Source: Morinoia aosen (taxonomy: Eukaryota > Arthropoda > Malacostraca > Amphipoda > Talitridae). From it: a DNA stretch of 64,000 nt. The notes beneath the pieces are model-generated. The model worked only from the letters and a program-made list of their open reading frames with translations. It was not told the origin of the DNA and did not search any database. The position numbers were made by a program, and so were the translations under genes. The stretch spans positions 67,393,581 through 67,457,580 of the forward strand of contig CM059576.1 in NCBI GenBank assembly GCA_030386875.1. Reading direction: 5' to 3'. Of the stretch, positions 1-12,342 are shown in pieces; the first letter of the stretch is position 1; every line of letters starts with the position of its first letter.

Positions 1-679
1 CCCAGTGTATAGTGAAGTACACTCTGTGTATTTTCTATTTTTATACGTATGTGTCTTAGCCTCCATGGAACTTCAATATTTAATAAAATATTTCAGCAGA
101 ATTACAGTAATTTTTGCATAATGGTGATTGGGTATCGAAATTCCCCCAGAATATTGCAATTTTTTCAGAGAATCCCCCATTCCCCCAGACTACAGTACAT
201 TCCCCAAGATCTGGGGGAAATCCCCCAGGTATGGCAGCACTGCCACGCAGGCATTGCGATCGAGGGGTGACTCAACTATAGACTTGCGACTACAAGTTCA
301 TTTCTCCTGTTTTGGAATATTTTAATTTATTGTTTCGCCAATCGCGCCTATTTATAATACAGTGTTTTGCCAGAGGCGAAAAACTCTTGCTAAAACTTAA
401 TTACACCTCTGATTTCACTCTTTCCTTGACAGAATAACACCCAAACACACCTGAAACCGTTCAAATTCAAAATTTGGCGCGAAAACTATAAACGACACGA
501 AAAATATAGAATCGCGTGAAAGGGTTTGGTCCTTTTCGTCCGTCTATTCCGCGTCGCGTGAAATACGCTTGTTCACGTTTTTAGTGGCTCGTAGAAATCA
601 TTTTAAAATCTGTCTTCTACCGTGTTTTGAAAAAGGATAATGAAACAATTGATTGAAAAAATGCTATAATATTTATTTT
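1..679. other. No gene recognised
   Basis: I see no supported gene here. Several short runs of C (about 145-235) lie in a locally repetitive stretch with the words CCCCCAGA and CCCCCA. Short open frames across it show no family motif and no plausible splice signals. Confidence 0.5.
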
Positions 680-1190
680 CAGTAATCGATTTTTGAGTTT
701 TCAGTGCCTAAACGCAGTTAATTAGATTGAAATAAACAAGTTTTCTTCTATGCACTTTCCGTCGTAAATGAGTATTTAACGAGTTATGGCGGTAAGTTTA
801 GTTTTGTCTTTGATGACAAAAGCGCTCAAATAAACAGCTACTCATCGATTTTCAAGTTTTTGTTGCTTGAATCATGGTAATAACATCGAAATAAACAACT
901 TTTCATCTATACACTTTTTTCGTCAAATGAGTATTTAACGAGGTATAGCGGTAGGTTTGGTTTCGTCTTTGATGACGATCGAACTAGAAGCGAGACGGCA
1001 TTGCAGTGTTGCCGTCCGACATGCTGTTTGAATTAGTTCCCGCTTCAAACACTGGAGTTGCGGTCAGTAATTTACCGCTATAACTTGTAAAATATTTATT
1101 TACGACGGAAAGTGCATAGAAGAAAACTTGTTTATTTCGATCTAATTAACTACGATTAGACACAGAAAAGAGGAAAATCGATTACTGACC
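680..1190. repeat. Three-unit repeat, two direct and one inverted
   Basis: Units of about 120-150 bp lie at about 680-797, 831-960 and, inverted, 1062-1190. They share the words GAAATAAACAAGTTTTCTTC and GCACTTTCCGTCGTAAAT with scattered differences. The inverted unit is bounded by short inverted ends, GGTCAGTAA at 1062 and TTACTGACC ending at 1190. The structure is MITE-like, but I found no clear target-site duplication. The reverse-transcriptase remnant begins immediately after it. Confidence 0.6.
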
Positions 1191-1195
1191 AACGC

Positions 1196-2791
1196 TACAC
1201 ATTTACCGAAATAATTGAGCGAATGAAGAAGGATAACAAGAAGGTATATTTAGCATTCCTGGATATTGAAAAGGCGTATGACAGAGTGGATCGGGTTAAG
1301 CTGTTTGAAACTTTGAGAAAAGTTGGTTTTAGCAGAAAAATAGTGAACATTGTACAGAGTCTGTATGAGAACACAAGTGCTATCTACAGGTTAGGAAATT
1401 TGGAAACAGGGCAAGTGAGGAGTGTTAGAGGAGTGAGACAGGGCTGTACTCTGTCTCCCCTGTTGTTTTGATTGTACACAGAAGAATTCGCAGTTCGACT
1501 GAGAGGGAGTGGTTTAGGACTGAAAGTTGGTAATGAGAGACTGAGCTGTTTGTTGTATGCTGATGATGTGGTTGTGGTTAGTGAATGTGGTCATGAACTA
1601 CAAAGGATGCTTGACATTGTGAATGGATATAGTACAGATTTCAAGATGAAATTTGGTGCCGATAAAAGTAAGGTCATGGTTATAAATAGTGATGAGACTG
1701 ATAGAGACAGACTGTGGACTATTGGAGAAATCATAATAGGTAGAACAAAAAAATACAAATATCTAGGTTGTATGATAAGTGAAGATGGATGTACTAGAAC
1801 TAAAGGTGAGAAAGTGGCTAAAGCAATGCAGTGGAGTGGACGGTTAGGTAGTGTGGCCAGATACAGAGCAAACAAGTACGAATGTGTGAGAGGAATGTGG
1901 AAGTATGTTGCTGTACCTAGTGTCATGTATGGTATGAGTGCTCTTGCTTTTAATGGAAGTGATCTTGAAAAGCTGGATATGATTTAAAATAAGGTAGGAC
2001 GTGTAGCATTGGGTGCTCCAAAATGGACAGCTATAGAAGCCATTAGAGGTGACCTAGGGTGGAGCCTATTTTCAGAAAGAATGATGAAAGCTGTGCTGAA
2101 TTATAAGGTGAGAATTGAAAGAATGCAGAATAGCAGGTGGGTAAAGCAAATTTTTGAATGGAATCTGAGTGTAAGCTATTGGGAGAAAGTATGTTGGGGG
2201 CATGCAAGGAAACTCAGTATGCAAAAGATTATTCATGTTAGAATTGGGAGACCTGTGGATGACTGAAGTTTAATAAATGTTGTAGGTGTAGGGCCTGAGT
2301 GGGACTGCAAGAGGTGGAAGAAAGAGATTGAGAGACAAACAAAAGAGTATGGATTGAATAAGTGGAAGCTTAGCATGATGCGGAAGCCTACACTTAACTG
2401 GTATATGAAAAAGGAAGCACCTAAGTTAGGGCTGTTCTATGATGGTAGTTTTGGAAGTCAACTCTTGTTTGCTGTGAGATGTAAGTCATTGAGTGTGAAC
2501 AGACGTACATGGAGATGAAATGAGAATAATAACAGATTATGTCAGCAGTGTAATAGTGGAGGAGAGGAAACAATTGAGCATTTTGTGCTGGAATGTAGTA
2601 AGTATGAGCAAGAGAGAGAGTGTTTTATGAATGTGGTGTCTGAGCAGTATGGAGAGAATGAGTGGAATGCCAGATGTGCTGAATATGATTGCTGAATGAG
2701 CTGTCTTGCTGGATTGGATCAGGAGTGTAATGCGAGTATCACTGAGGCTATGAAAGTGTTTCTTGTGCGTGCCTGGAGTAAGAGACAGTGA
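1196..2791 (+). pseudogene. Non-LTR retrotransposon reverse transcriptase, 5'-truncated and decayed
   Basis: About 530 codons lie in one reading frame, interrupted by five in-frame stops (1469, 1985, 2264, 2516, 2693) and no frameshift that I can detect. Reverse-transcriptase blocks appear in order: LDIEKAYDRVDR (about 1262), GVRQGCTLSPLLF (about 1432), LLYADDVVVVSE with the catalytic YADD pair (about 1552), KSKVMVIN (about 1666) and YKYLGCMISEDG (about 1759). A C-terminal Cys/His knuckle (C-x2-C, then H and C about 13 and 18 residues on) starts at 2540, as in many non-LTR elements. The endonuclease and the start of the RT are missing. The clade (L1-, CR1- or Jockey-like) cannot be settled by eye. 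It makes no protein now. Confidence 0.9.
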
Positions 2792-3095
2792 CTGGAATGA
2801 GCCAGTCTGGTAGAATGGGTTGTAATGACCCAATGTGCCGGGATGTGGTGTTTTGACACACTGGTTGTCCCGGTGATGCCTTCCAATGGAGGCTTGTGAC
2901 AAGGATCGTAGATCCTGAGTAGTTTAGTGGACAAGTCTGGTACCAGGCGCTGAACTCTTTGTGTGAAAATTGTGGAGGGAATTGTAGGCCGTTACAAAGG
3001 CCCCGACACTGTCGGCCCTCAAGTTCAAGTTCAAGGAGGGAATTGTAGGCCGTTACAAAGGCCCCGACACTGTCGGCCCTCAATTTCAAGTTCAA
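2792..3095 (+). repeat. 3' end of the non-LTR element with a 61-bp tandem duplication
   Basis: About 180 bp of probable 3' untranslated sequence follows the last stop. Then a unit starting GGAGGGAATTGTAGGCC occurs at 2974 and again at 3035, a 61-bp period. Each unit contains a compact hairpin, CCGACACTGTCGG, and ends in a TTCAAG-type hexamer tail. Duplicated terminal segments and simple-sequence tails are common at non-LTR 3' ends. Assigning this to the RT upstream is inference from position and orientation. Confidence 0.65.
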
Positions 3096-3996
3096 GTTGA
3101 AGCTTAACCCGTCTCCACATAGTCGACCTACCGGGAGGTTTGAAGAAAATGGGTCAACTGTGCAACTTACTGTACCTTCATTAATCATGTTAGAAGTTTC
3201 ATTGGGGGTTCATTGTAAAGAAAGAGAGTTGCTCTTTCTGTCAGTGGAAAAAAATACTGCTACCTCAATGAAAATCTACAAAATTTGAGTTTTTATTTGG
3301 GTAAAATACAAAAAACAGAAATCAGAAAATCACTGGCCATTTTTTATTTATTGCACTTACATGTTTTTTTATTATGCATTTTCATAGATTCTGAGTTGCT
3401 GAATCTTGTGGTATGTGAATTTTTTTTCAGGTCTAATAGTTCCGGAGTTATGTGCATTATATGTAAAACACAGTTTTTATTTTTTTGGTTCATTTTGTGT
3501 ATAGGCTGTTATCAAGCAGTTTCATTGCTTGTAAAGAGTTTGATATGCATAGAGCTTTTCCTATCGAATACAATGGTGGTATTATTTTTTGCCTGGGAGT
3601 AAATCTGTGGATTTGGACTCCCATTTTTGGAACAAAAAACAGAAAAAAAATAAAAATGATGGCAACCTTCTTAGAGGCAGAGTGTGTGCTGGTATGCCTC
3701 AGCTACACTGCTGGCCTTCTAAGAGGTTGTGCAGCGCCGGTAGCTACACTCCAGACTGAGCAGAAGAATTCAAACAGATTTGAGCATGTTACCTTTTTTT
3801 CGCTGTTCCCTCCACCTAATTTTACCTTACACCAATGAATAGCGCTCAACGAGACGCTTAAGACCATATATGGCAACCTTAGGTTGGCTGATGTGAAACA
3901 TGTACTAGCTTTGTGGACCTTCTAAGAGTCCAGTACGTGGCGACGGTTTAATCTATATGTGATGATGCATGTAAATATAATTGGAGGGAAAATTGT
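3096..3996. other. Unassigned; probably body of a second truncated element
   Basis: No gene is supported. The stretch ends in a third copy of the hairpin-bearing 3' terminus, so part of it is probably another 5'-truncated member of the same non-LTR family. Open frames at 3285-3602 and 3485-3838 are AT-rich and show no motif. Confidence 0.35.
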
Positions 3997-4063
3997 GGAG
4001 GGAATTGTAGGCCGTTACAAAGGCCCCAACGCTGTCGGCCCTCAAGTTCAAGTTCAAGTTTAA
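3997..4063 (+). repeat. Third copy of the non-LTR 3' terminal unit
   Basis: It matches the 61-bp unit at 2974 and 3035, with the hairpin changed to CCAACGCTGTCGG and a TTCAAG tail. It marks the 3' end of a separate insertion of the same family. Confidence 0.65.
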
Positions 4064-5960
4064 GAGGCAACACAATTTCATGGATGATGCATTTTCATTG
4101 TGGGATAGGAACATTTTGTTGGCAAGGAACACAAATAGAAAAAATGCAAGCTCACCATATTATCACAACTTTTGTATGCTGACCGACAGGTATTGATGCT
4201 GGAGCAGTTGAGAAATTGATGCTTGCAATAATGTTTAAGAATGATAAGAAAATTGCTCTGGGGTGAAGAGCAATCTGTAGCTTTAGATATTTTCACTCTA
4301 AATGTCATCAATGTAATTTTTTCCTCTCTCTCTGTTCTGTTTTGCTCATGTGATTTTATTATATCTAAATTTCTTTGTTTAAATAATTAATAATTTATGT
4401 CTGTTTGATTGATGCCTGTCTATGGTTGTAAACTAGTTCCATTGGCTTTTTATTGAACAGAATGTTAGAATGTTGTAGTTCTAATCTTAGATGCTATGAT
4501 ATATTATCCTTGTTGAAGATAGTGAGCTACAAGTAATGCATAGAAAGTGGAAGTAAAAGAGTACCAAGTTGAGGAAGAGACTAGTGAGACAGTGACCATC
4601 TTTGTATTAGACTTGCATAACTAGTGCCCTGGTTCTCTCTTGTATCAAACTCTCCATAATACCTTAGCAGAAATATCTATTGACTGATGATCATTCCTTT
4701 CCAATTGACGAGATCTTTGTACCACGTGTGATCTTTGATTTTTAGATCACTCTTTTTCTTCGAGGCTGAGTTGGGCTCATACATTTTGTCTTTTGATTGT
4801 TGTCTTGTTTTTATAAATTTTATTTCAAGTTTGGTTCTACAGTCATATCTCATCTAACAAAATTAATTTGTTCCCAAAGGGGTTTTGTAACGTGATTTTT
4901 AGTAAGTACCATCGCATTTACATGTAGTAGGCCTGATTTGTTTCACGGCCCCCAATACTCCCACCTAAAATCCCTAATTTTTTTAGAAGTTTACCAATCT
5001 TGTATGAAACATGTATTCAAAATAAAATAAAATTGTTTATAAAACCATTAAAATTAATAAAACATTCAAATCATTCACTATTCACTTTTATTGAACCAAT
5101 TTAAAAAAAATGTTTGATGCTACGAGTGTATTCACGTTATGTGGGAACTCTTGCGGCTTCAAATCTGAGTGTGCATTGTTTGAATTTTTTAGATATTCAT
5201 TTTCTAACATGAATTTTCTCTTATTTTCAGAGATAGAAATTTTATGTAAAACTGTTTTGTAACTGTTTTGTTCTTTATGCCTTTTGTAAGATGAGGTATG
5301 ACTGTATAAGCTTAGTAATTTGGCTAGGAAAATCAATATTCTACTGGATTTTACCCATAAACTTTTAAATTGCTGCTTTTTTATCATCTTCTGTATACAT
5401 AAGTTATACTGTATTTTAGTTTACTTCAAATGTAGTGACTTTATCCTTGAATTCTTTGCTGGTGACTGGAGAGGTTATTTTCTTGGTACTATTTTTTTGT
5501 TAATGGCTATTATTTGAAGTCTTGAAATTTAATAACTAGAAAGAAAGCTGGGGTTTTTTATTATTAAAACTTGATCATTAGCCTATTTTATTCAATGCTT
5601 ATATAATGAGTTTGAAATACAAAATGAAAAAAGTCAATATATATGGAAAAACATTTAATTTTCATTGCAATTATGATAAATTCAACTATATTAATTTTTG
5701 AATACTGGAGTTATCACGTTTTTCCACAAGTGAAATGTTACAATGATTTAATATAAATTCTCACTCTTAATATTAACAAAAGAATATTTTCATGAGGTGT
5801 ATAAACTGTTGTCAATAATTCCTTGCATGCTTTAGGAAATAGTGTTTTTTTCAGGTTTAATTTTATCATTAAAAGTGGATGAAATGATATTGAAGATTAT
5901 TCTGAAGATATTGAAAAAAACTCCGTCTTAGCAGGATGACATTCAATTTATTTTGACCCT
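4064..5960. other. AT-rich sequence without a recognised feature
   Basis: I see nothing I can name: no splice-bounded coding stretch, no repeat pair elsewhere in the window. Open frames are short and of low complexity. Confidence 0.5.
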
Positions 5961-7078
5961 TTAAGGGGATCATTCAGATTTTTCAACTTTTTTGTCCAAT
6001 TCGTTTGAAAATTGGCCAATCAATGTATGTTTTAGAGTAAAATTTTTTTACTTACGTAACTTTTTTGGTTTAGGCCTTATGTTTTTATGGAAAATTGTTT
6101 CATGGTACATTTATATGGATATTTCAAAAGCCTAAAATTCATTGAGTTTTGAAGCTGAAACCAAACCAAAGACAGTTTTAGAATCCTTCAAGCAATACTA
6201 ACAAAGTTATATTGTAAAATTTTACCATTTGAAAAAACTTATTTTGTGATGAGTGATATTTTGTCATTACACCACAAATAAATTATTTATGGGTTTTGAG
6301 CTATGTAATTTTTTTTTCTGAAATTTGGAGAAAAGAGAATGTAACTTTGTCAGAAAATGTTACAAGGATTCTAAAACTGTCTTTAGTTATGTTCTAGCAT
6401 CAAAACTCAAAGACTTTTAGGCTTTTGAATGTTGAAAGTTAGAGGTGTTGGATTTAAGCCTTATAACAAAATTTTTGGTTGAAGTGTAATATAGTGAAAA
6501 ATTTACGTAATTGAATGCTGTTTTCATTTTTATTTTGATAATCTCCATGCATGACTTCATATTCATACTGAGAATTGTAATTTCCATAAAAATGAAATTT
6601 TTTTTCATAAAAATTCTGAAATTTTTTATTTTTGGACTGATTCTTATGAAATTTGGCTAGATAATGTAACTTATGAAAAAAAACACAATTTCCTATATTC
6701 ATTTTTTGATTCAAGCCTTTGTTTTATAAAATAAATTGGACATATTGGGTTTTTTAGTTCATTTGTATTAATTTTCAAAAGAGGACTAGTCATTGAGTTT
6801 TTGTGCTAGAACAAAACCAAAGAGAGTTTTAGAATTCTTGAAACATTTCTAACAAAAGTACATTTTCATATTATTTATTTCCTTTTTTGTTTTTTAAATG
6901 GGGTCAAAATGGGGTCAAAAGTTCAAGATTTTTGTCCCCTTACTCTCCCCTGGGGGGGATCTATTGTCCGTAGCGCCATAAAATTTTAGGACTGAATAGT
7001 CCACTACCTAAAGGTCCTTTTTCAACAAAGCATGAAAAATGCTCATCGGAGCGGCAGGGGCCTGGATGATGCCCTTAA
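5961..7078. mobile_element. TTAA-ended non-autonomous DNA element, copy 1 (1118 bp)
   Basis: It starts TTAAGGGGATCATTCAG and ends with the inverted form of TTAAGGGCATCATCCAGG, giving about 17 bp of imperfect terminal inverted repeat including TTAA at both ends. The interior is homologous to 46578-47732, notably near the 3' end around the words GATCTATTGTCCGTAGCGCC and GACTGAATAGTCCA. Phrases such as AGACAGTTTTAGAATCCTT recur in both orientations, so much of the interior can fold back. No transposase is present. TTAA targets are typical of piggyBac-type elements; that assignment is inference. Confidence 0.8.
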
Positions 7079-8221
7079 GGCCGCAAGTTGAGAAATAGTA
7101 GTAGGACAGTAAAACTTGGCAGAAATTCTTTGCATATTATACCTGATATCAATTATAAATTTCATAATAAAGTTAGTACAGATAGAAGGTGAGATATTGT
7201 CAAGTCAAAAAATCTACTCACTGTTATTCCAGGCAAAAATCTGCCTAAAGTTTACAGAAAAATCAATGGATTTATTTATAGCAAAAACATCCAACAGCTG
7301 TCCTAGGTAAGATATTTATGATACAACAATGTTGAACAATATTCCATTCACTAAAGCACTGTGACATTACTAAAAGAAGATTTAATGATGCACACAGAAT
7401 AGAATGTTTACCACCATCACACATAATGAAAGCAAGGCTAAGTGCTTATAAAGATGTGTGATATGCTTTGAAACATCTTAGAGGAAGGCCATTGTCACAC
7501 ATGTAGTTCATCCATAAAACTTGATACATCATCCGTATTCATCCTGAGGGGAAAAAAAGCCCAGTTGAACATCTAAATATGTTAGTATTTCAATAACTAT
7601 CCGTGACACAAAAGCACTTCCTAACACAGAAACATAAATATTAACATAAATGTCTACATAATGCTAATCATGGCGTAATAGCTTATGGTAAATAAATACA
7701 CACTAGCTCAGAGCAATATGAGCTGCAATTCTGCTGAAATTAACATGCCGTAGTGCCTGGGCGTTGAAAAATCTATGTGAAAACTTTGAATAGAAATTTC
7801 CTCTTCACTTCGTAATTTTTTATGGTAAAGATGCATTCCGATTTGTAAACTAATCATTTAACTTTCTTTTGATTATACACACTTTACCAAGAAAATGGTT
7901 ATATTGTGAGAAATACCTAAAATAACTCACGAGTGAGTTGTGCTGGAACGTGCAGCGGCTATGTTGCATGCACTGTTTGATTGTGTAAAAAACATCTGCA
8001 GAACGTGTTTGAAATGCATTCTTAGCTAGCACAAGTCTACAATGCTTGCATAGACTTGTTGGAAAACCTTAAAATTAGGTTTGAGTAAATTTATAACATT
8101 TTTATGGAGGGTAGAAAAGTCTATCCATAGGCACTAATGGGTTAATGATATTTCAGGATTAAAAAGTTCTAAGATTTTTCTAATCAATCATTAAAATAGT
8201 TCTTTTTCCCATATTCAATTT
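7079..8221. other. No recognised feature
   Basis: AT-rich intergenic sequence. I found no family motif, RNA gene or repeat partner here. Confidence 0.45.
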
Positions 8222-8229
8222 GTTCTGAA

Positions 8230-9952
8230 TAGAGATGTGACTCGAAAACCATGCTGTTTAAAAAAATTTTTTTTTACAAATAACATGGCTAAAAAATATG
8301 GATATTTTGGATTTTTTAAAATATTTTGTTTGAAGATAACTCAGCAAAGAAAAGAACCGCATTACATTGTTTTTCATATCAGATTATAAAATAAAACAGC
8401 ATACTTCTTAATTCATGGTTTTCTTTGGTTGTATGAAATTTTTCATTTTTTGTGCTCTCATGTTTTGATATTTCATTTATTTTACAATGCATGTGAATCA
8501 TCTTCAACTTCCCAAATAGTATGTTGTAATAATATATCTTTACTTATGGTCATTGATAGAGATGTGACCAAGAAACCATGCTGCTTTCTTAAAAAAACGT
8601 TATTCTTACAAAAAATCAGGACTAAAAGATGTGGATATTAATGTATTTTGTGGGACCAAAAACAATATGCTATTATTTTTGAAACATGTTTTATGTAAGA
8701 AAAATTTATTGCTAAAAAACACAGATATTAATATATTTTATGTGCCAAAAAAATCATGCTTGTTTTTAAAAAAATATATTTTTCACAATAAAATCATGAC
8801 TAAAAAGTACATATATTAATATATTTTTTGTGACTAAGAAACCATGCTGTTTTCTTTGAAAAAACATCTTTTTTCATTAAAAAATCATGACTAAAATAGT
8901 GGATATTAATATATTTTATATGACCATAAAATCGTGCTATTTTTTTAAAAATCATATTTATACAAAAAAACTGTGACAAAAAAACTTAAATTTTTTTAAA
9001 AATTGCATGAATTTTTGGTTACATGAAATATAAAAATGTGCATGTTTTTTTAACTTTTTGACCATGATATTTTTGTAAATTTTATTTAAAAAACATGGTT
9101 TTTTGGTAACATAAAATATATTATCAGGTGTTTTAGTGATGTTTTTTTTAAATAATACATGTTTTAAAAAAGACAGCATTGGTTGTTTTGGTACCATAAA
9201 ATGTATTAATATTCATGTTTTTTACTTCTGAAAAGTTTTTGTAAAAAACATGATTTTAAAAAATCAAGTTGTTTGTAAAATCAAGACTTTTTTCACAAAA
9301 TCAAGATTTTTTTGTAAAAAAACATGTGAAATAAAACACATGGTTTTTTGGTCACATGAAATATGATATCCAGTTTTTAGTGATGAATTTTTAGTAAAAA
9401 AATGTTTTAAAAAACATCATTGTTTTGTTTTGGTCACAAGATATAGTAATATCCATGTTCTTTAGTCATGATTTTTTATAATAAAAACATCAAAAGTAAA
9501 CCATACAGTAAAAGTGGTGGCAGATAACCCACATTTACCTAGGGGAGTGGAGTCTAAGAGGAACAGCAGGAGCCATAGAACTTATATTGATGGAGTTAAA
9601 ATTCAGAGCGTACAATCTCTATGTCTGATTTTTTTGGCACATAAAAATAAAGTCAGACATAGTAGAGATAGTAAGCTCTGAATTTTGACTCCATCGATAT
9701 AAGTTCTGTGTCCCCTACTGTTCCTCTTAGACTCCTCTAGGTAATTGTGGGTTATCTGCCACCACTTTTACTGTATGGGTAACTTTTGATGTTTTTATTA
9801 TAATAAAATCATGTTTTAAAAACATGGATATTAAAATATTTTATGTGATAAAAAAAAAGACATATACTTCACAAAATTTGGGTGTGTGCAAAAAAACATG
9901 TTTTTTTGTAAAAAAACTGCCATCAATTAAAACCTTTTTTTTTGCATCACTA
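8230..9952. mobile_element. hAT-type non-autonomous element, copy A (1723 bp)
   Basis: It is flanked by a perfect 8-bp duplication, GTTCTGAA, at 8222-8229 and 9953-9960. The right end reads TTGCATCACTA; the left end, TAGAGATGTGA, is a degenerate inverse. An 8-bp duplication with a TAGTG-type terminus is the hAT pattern. The interior has no transposase. About 8560-8960 is a series of roughly 80-bp degenerate units (ACCATGCTGTTT, then ATATTAATATATTTTATGTG); about 9000-9480 carries the same units inverted, so the element folds back. It is homologous over most of its length to 12805-15515. Confidence 0.85.
9481..9797. repeat. Hairpin (inverted repeat) inside hAT copy A
   Basis: The left arm runs from 9481 (ACATCAAAAGT, then GTGGTGGCAGATAACCCACA). 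The right arm ends at 9797 with the reverse complement (TGTGGGTTATCTGCCACCAC, then ACTTTTGATGT). Arms are about 140 bp, with a short centre near 9640. A diverged relative lies in copy B at about 14940-15330. Confidence 0.8.
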
Positions 9953-9960
9953 GTTCTGAA

Positions 9961-10550
9961 AGATATCAATTCTGTTTCTGATAACTAGTTCCTATGTTTA
10001 ACAATATTCTGTCATAGAAATATATAAATTTTATATTCTGTTGTCATTGATTGGGAAATTAAATGGCTATTTTCCATTCTAACATTGAACACTCATGTCT
10101 TATTATACTGTTTGGTGACTTCAAATTGCAGGAGCTTTCTAGGAAAACCGTATTCTTTATCAAACATTAGGCATTGAAATTTTGCAGTGAATTTAATAAT
10201 TGAGTCCACTTTACTGGCTTCCTTGTTCAGCCCTATATATATTTGGCCCTATAAATTTTTAGCCCTTGCCTTGCAACTTAACCCTAGCCTCTCAACCATC
10301 ATTCGCTGACTGACACGCATTGGCTTCCTCTGTTGCATTGTGGGTTGTCACTGGGACAATTTTCAAAGCAGAGGTTTCATCAATGAATTCATTTATATTT
10401 GAGTGATGAGAAAATTGCACAGGTTAGAAAAGCCATTGATAGGTTTTTAACCATAACCCATAACCCATCGTAACCTAATCTATCCTAACCTATCTCTTCC
10501 TGACCTATGCTAACCGAACCTATCATGATAATGTCAAGCATAAAAAATGT
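9961..10550. other. Flank of the minisatellite region; no gene
   Basis: No gene is recognised. From about 10440 irregular CCTAACC/CCTATCC words appear, the degenerate border of the array that follows. Confidence 0.45.
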
Positions 10551-11237
10551 GGACTCATGAAAAAATTCTGTCAACATTACATAACCTATCCTAGTTAACA
10601 TATCTCAACCTATCCTTACCTATCCTATCACAGCCTATCCTATCCTATATTAACCTATCATATCCTAACCTATCATATCCTAACCTATCATATCCTAACC
10701 TATCATATCCTAACCTATCATATCCTAACCTATCATATCCTAACCTACCATATCCTAACCTACCGCATCCTAACCTACCATATCCTGACCTATCATATCC
10801 TAACCTATCATATCCTAACCTATATCCTAACTTATCATATCCTAACTTATATCCTAACTTATCATATCCTAACTTATCATATCCTAACTTATCATATCCT
10901 AACCTATCATATCCTAACCTATCATATCCTAACCTATCATATCCTAACCTATCATATCCTAACCTATCATATCCTAACCTATCATATCCTAACCTATCAT
11001 ATCCTAACCTATCATATCCTAACCTATCATATCCTAACCTATCATATCCTAACCTATCATATCCTAACCTATCATATCCTAACCTATCATATCCTAACCT
11101 ATCATATCCTAACCTATCATATCCTAACCTATCATATCCTAATCTATCATATCCTAATCTAACCTATACCATCCTATCCTAACCTAACTTATCTTCAAAT
11201 TTCTTAAGTAATGTTGACAGAATTTTCTCACGGGTCC
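10551..11237. mobile_element. Minisatellite-bearing element with inverted flanks
   Basis: GGACTCATGAAAAAATTCTG and then TCAACATTAC lie at 10551-10580. Their near-perfect reverse complement lies at about 11208-11237. Everything between is the CCTAA-like array. Inverted ends around a tandem array fit a MITE that carries a minisatellite; no target-site duplication was recognised, so this is inference. Confidence 0.5.
10651..11162. repeat. 15-bp minisatellite of CCTAA-like pentamers, about 34 copies
   Basis: The unit CCTAACCTATCATAT is three degenerate pentamers (CCTAA, CCTAT, CATAT), repeated almost without change through about 10900-11150 and with variants (CTTAT, CCTAC, a few dropped pentamers) at about 10735-10900. 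CCTAA is the complement of the insect telomere repeat TTAGG, so it may descend from telomeric sequence; chance similarity is not excluded. Confidence 0.85.
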
Positions 11238-12342
11238 CCAAAGCTTATTGATTATTTTGTCCGTATAATTTCCATGGGTCCTGCTAGTTTAATGGGAATG
11301 CTGTTAGCAAAATGCATACACTTGACATTTGTGGTATAAATAGAGAATTTTGTAATCATTATTGTTGTGTAGCTGAAAATTTTTCTTCTGTTACAAGTTA
11401 TAACATTTCATTAGCTTAATATTGAAAGAAGTTCCATTACCTTACTACCATATGAATCATATTCATCGAGGGTATCATCGAGATGAATATCGTAGTTTCA
11501 TTTGGGCATGCGTACGGTTTAGATGGGAAGAATTGAAAAATGATTAGTCATTACAAGCTCATCATTTGAACACAATGATTCTATAAGTAAAATTATTTAA
11601 TATTTTTAGACCTCGTAAAAGTTTTTCTCAGCGCTTACCTAAACTTTTAGGATGTTGCTTTTTGACAGATCGTGTGCACTATTTGTTACTAATTGATTGT
11701 CACAGAAGGCTTTGAACTTGAATATCTGAATAAACTTATAATATTGGCTAAAAAAGAATTTTGTTTGCGCTGTGTGTTTTAGTGTCTTCAGATTTACGCA
11801 GAATAAAATTGTAAAGCATTTGGAACAATTTTATTTTTCTGAAATTAAACTACAAAAAAGGTAGGATTATGCCAGTGAAAATTAGAGAAAACAATTCATC
11901 CAAAAATGTATGGTCAAAAGAGAAAAAGTTGAAGTCTACACTGGAAAAAACAATTTAGGATAAAGCACTGGAATTATACAGAGTGGCATCTGAACATTCA
12001 ATGAAATGATGGGTGACATTGATAGATTGTTGTAGTTGCTGAATTTTTGTTGTTGTTGGGACATTGCTGATTTATTTGAAGAATGTATGTAGTGATTCGA
12101 TTATATAAATGTAAGGGGGTAGGTATGAGAACTCCAATTCATTAGGTATAAGTATATTGAGCATAGTTGGAATCTGTATGGCAGAGTATTATTAAATCAT
12201 ATGAAAGAAGAAACAGAAAGGACAAAAGGAGACAAGCTGTTCAGTTTTTGATAGGATAGAGGGGGTATGGATTTGATTTTAGCAGTGAAACAAATAGTGA
12301 AGTGGTTGAAACAGTTAATCAGGGAGTGTTGTTTGAAGTGCT
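11238..12342. other. No recognised feature
   Basis: AT-rich sequence. A small inverted pair (ATATTCATC / GATGAATAT) occurs near 11460-11490. Nothing else could be supported. Confidence 0.45.

Noticed and set aside
2748-3188. 146-codon open frame on the minus strand
   Set aside because: It is antisense to the 3' end of the non-LTR element and includes the duplicated 61-bp unit twice.
8630-9500. CRISPR-like array of regularly spaced repeats
   Set aside because: The roughly 80-bp AT-rich units are degenerate, occur in both orientations, lie inside a hAT-type element, and the window is eukaryotic.
10440-11200. A true chromosome end
   Set aside because: The repeat is a degenerate 15-bp unit, not pure TTAGG, and unique and transposon sequence continues on both sides.
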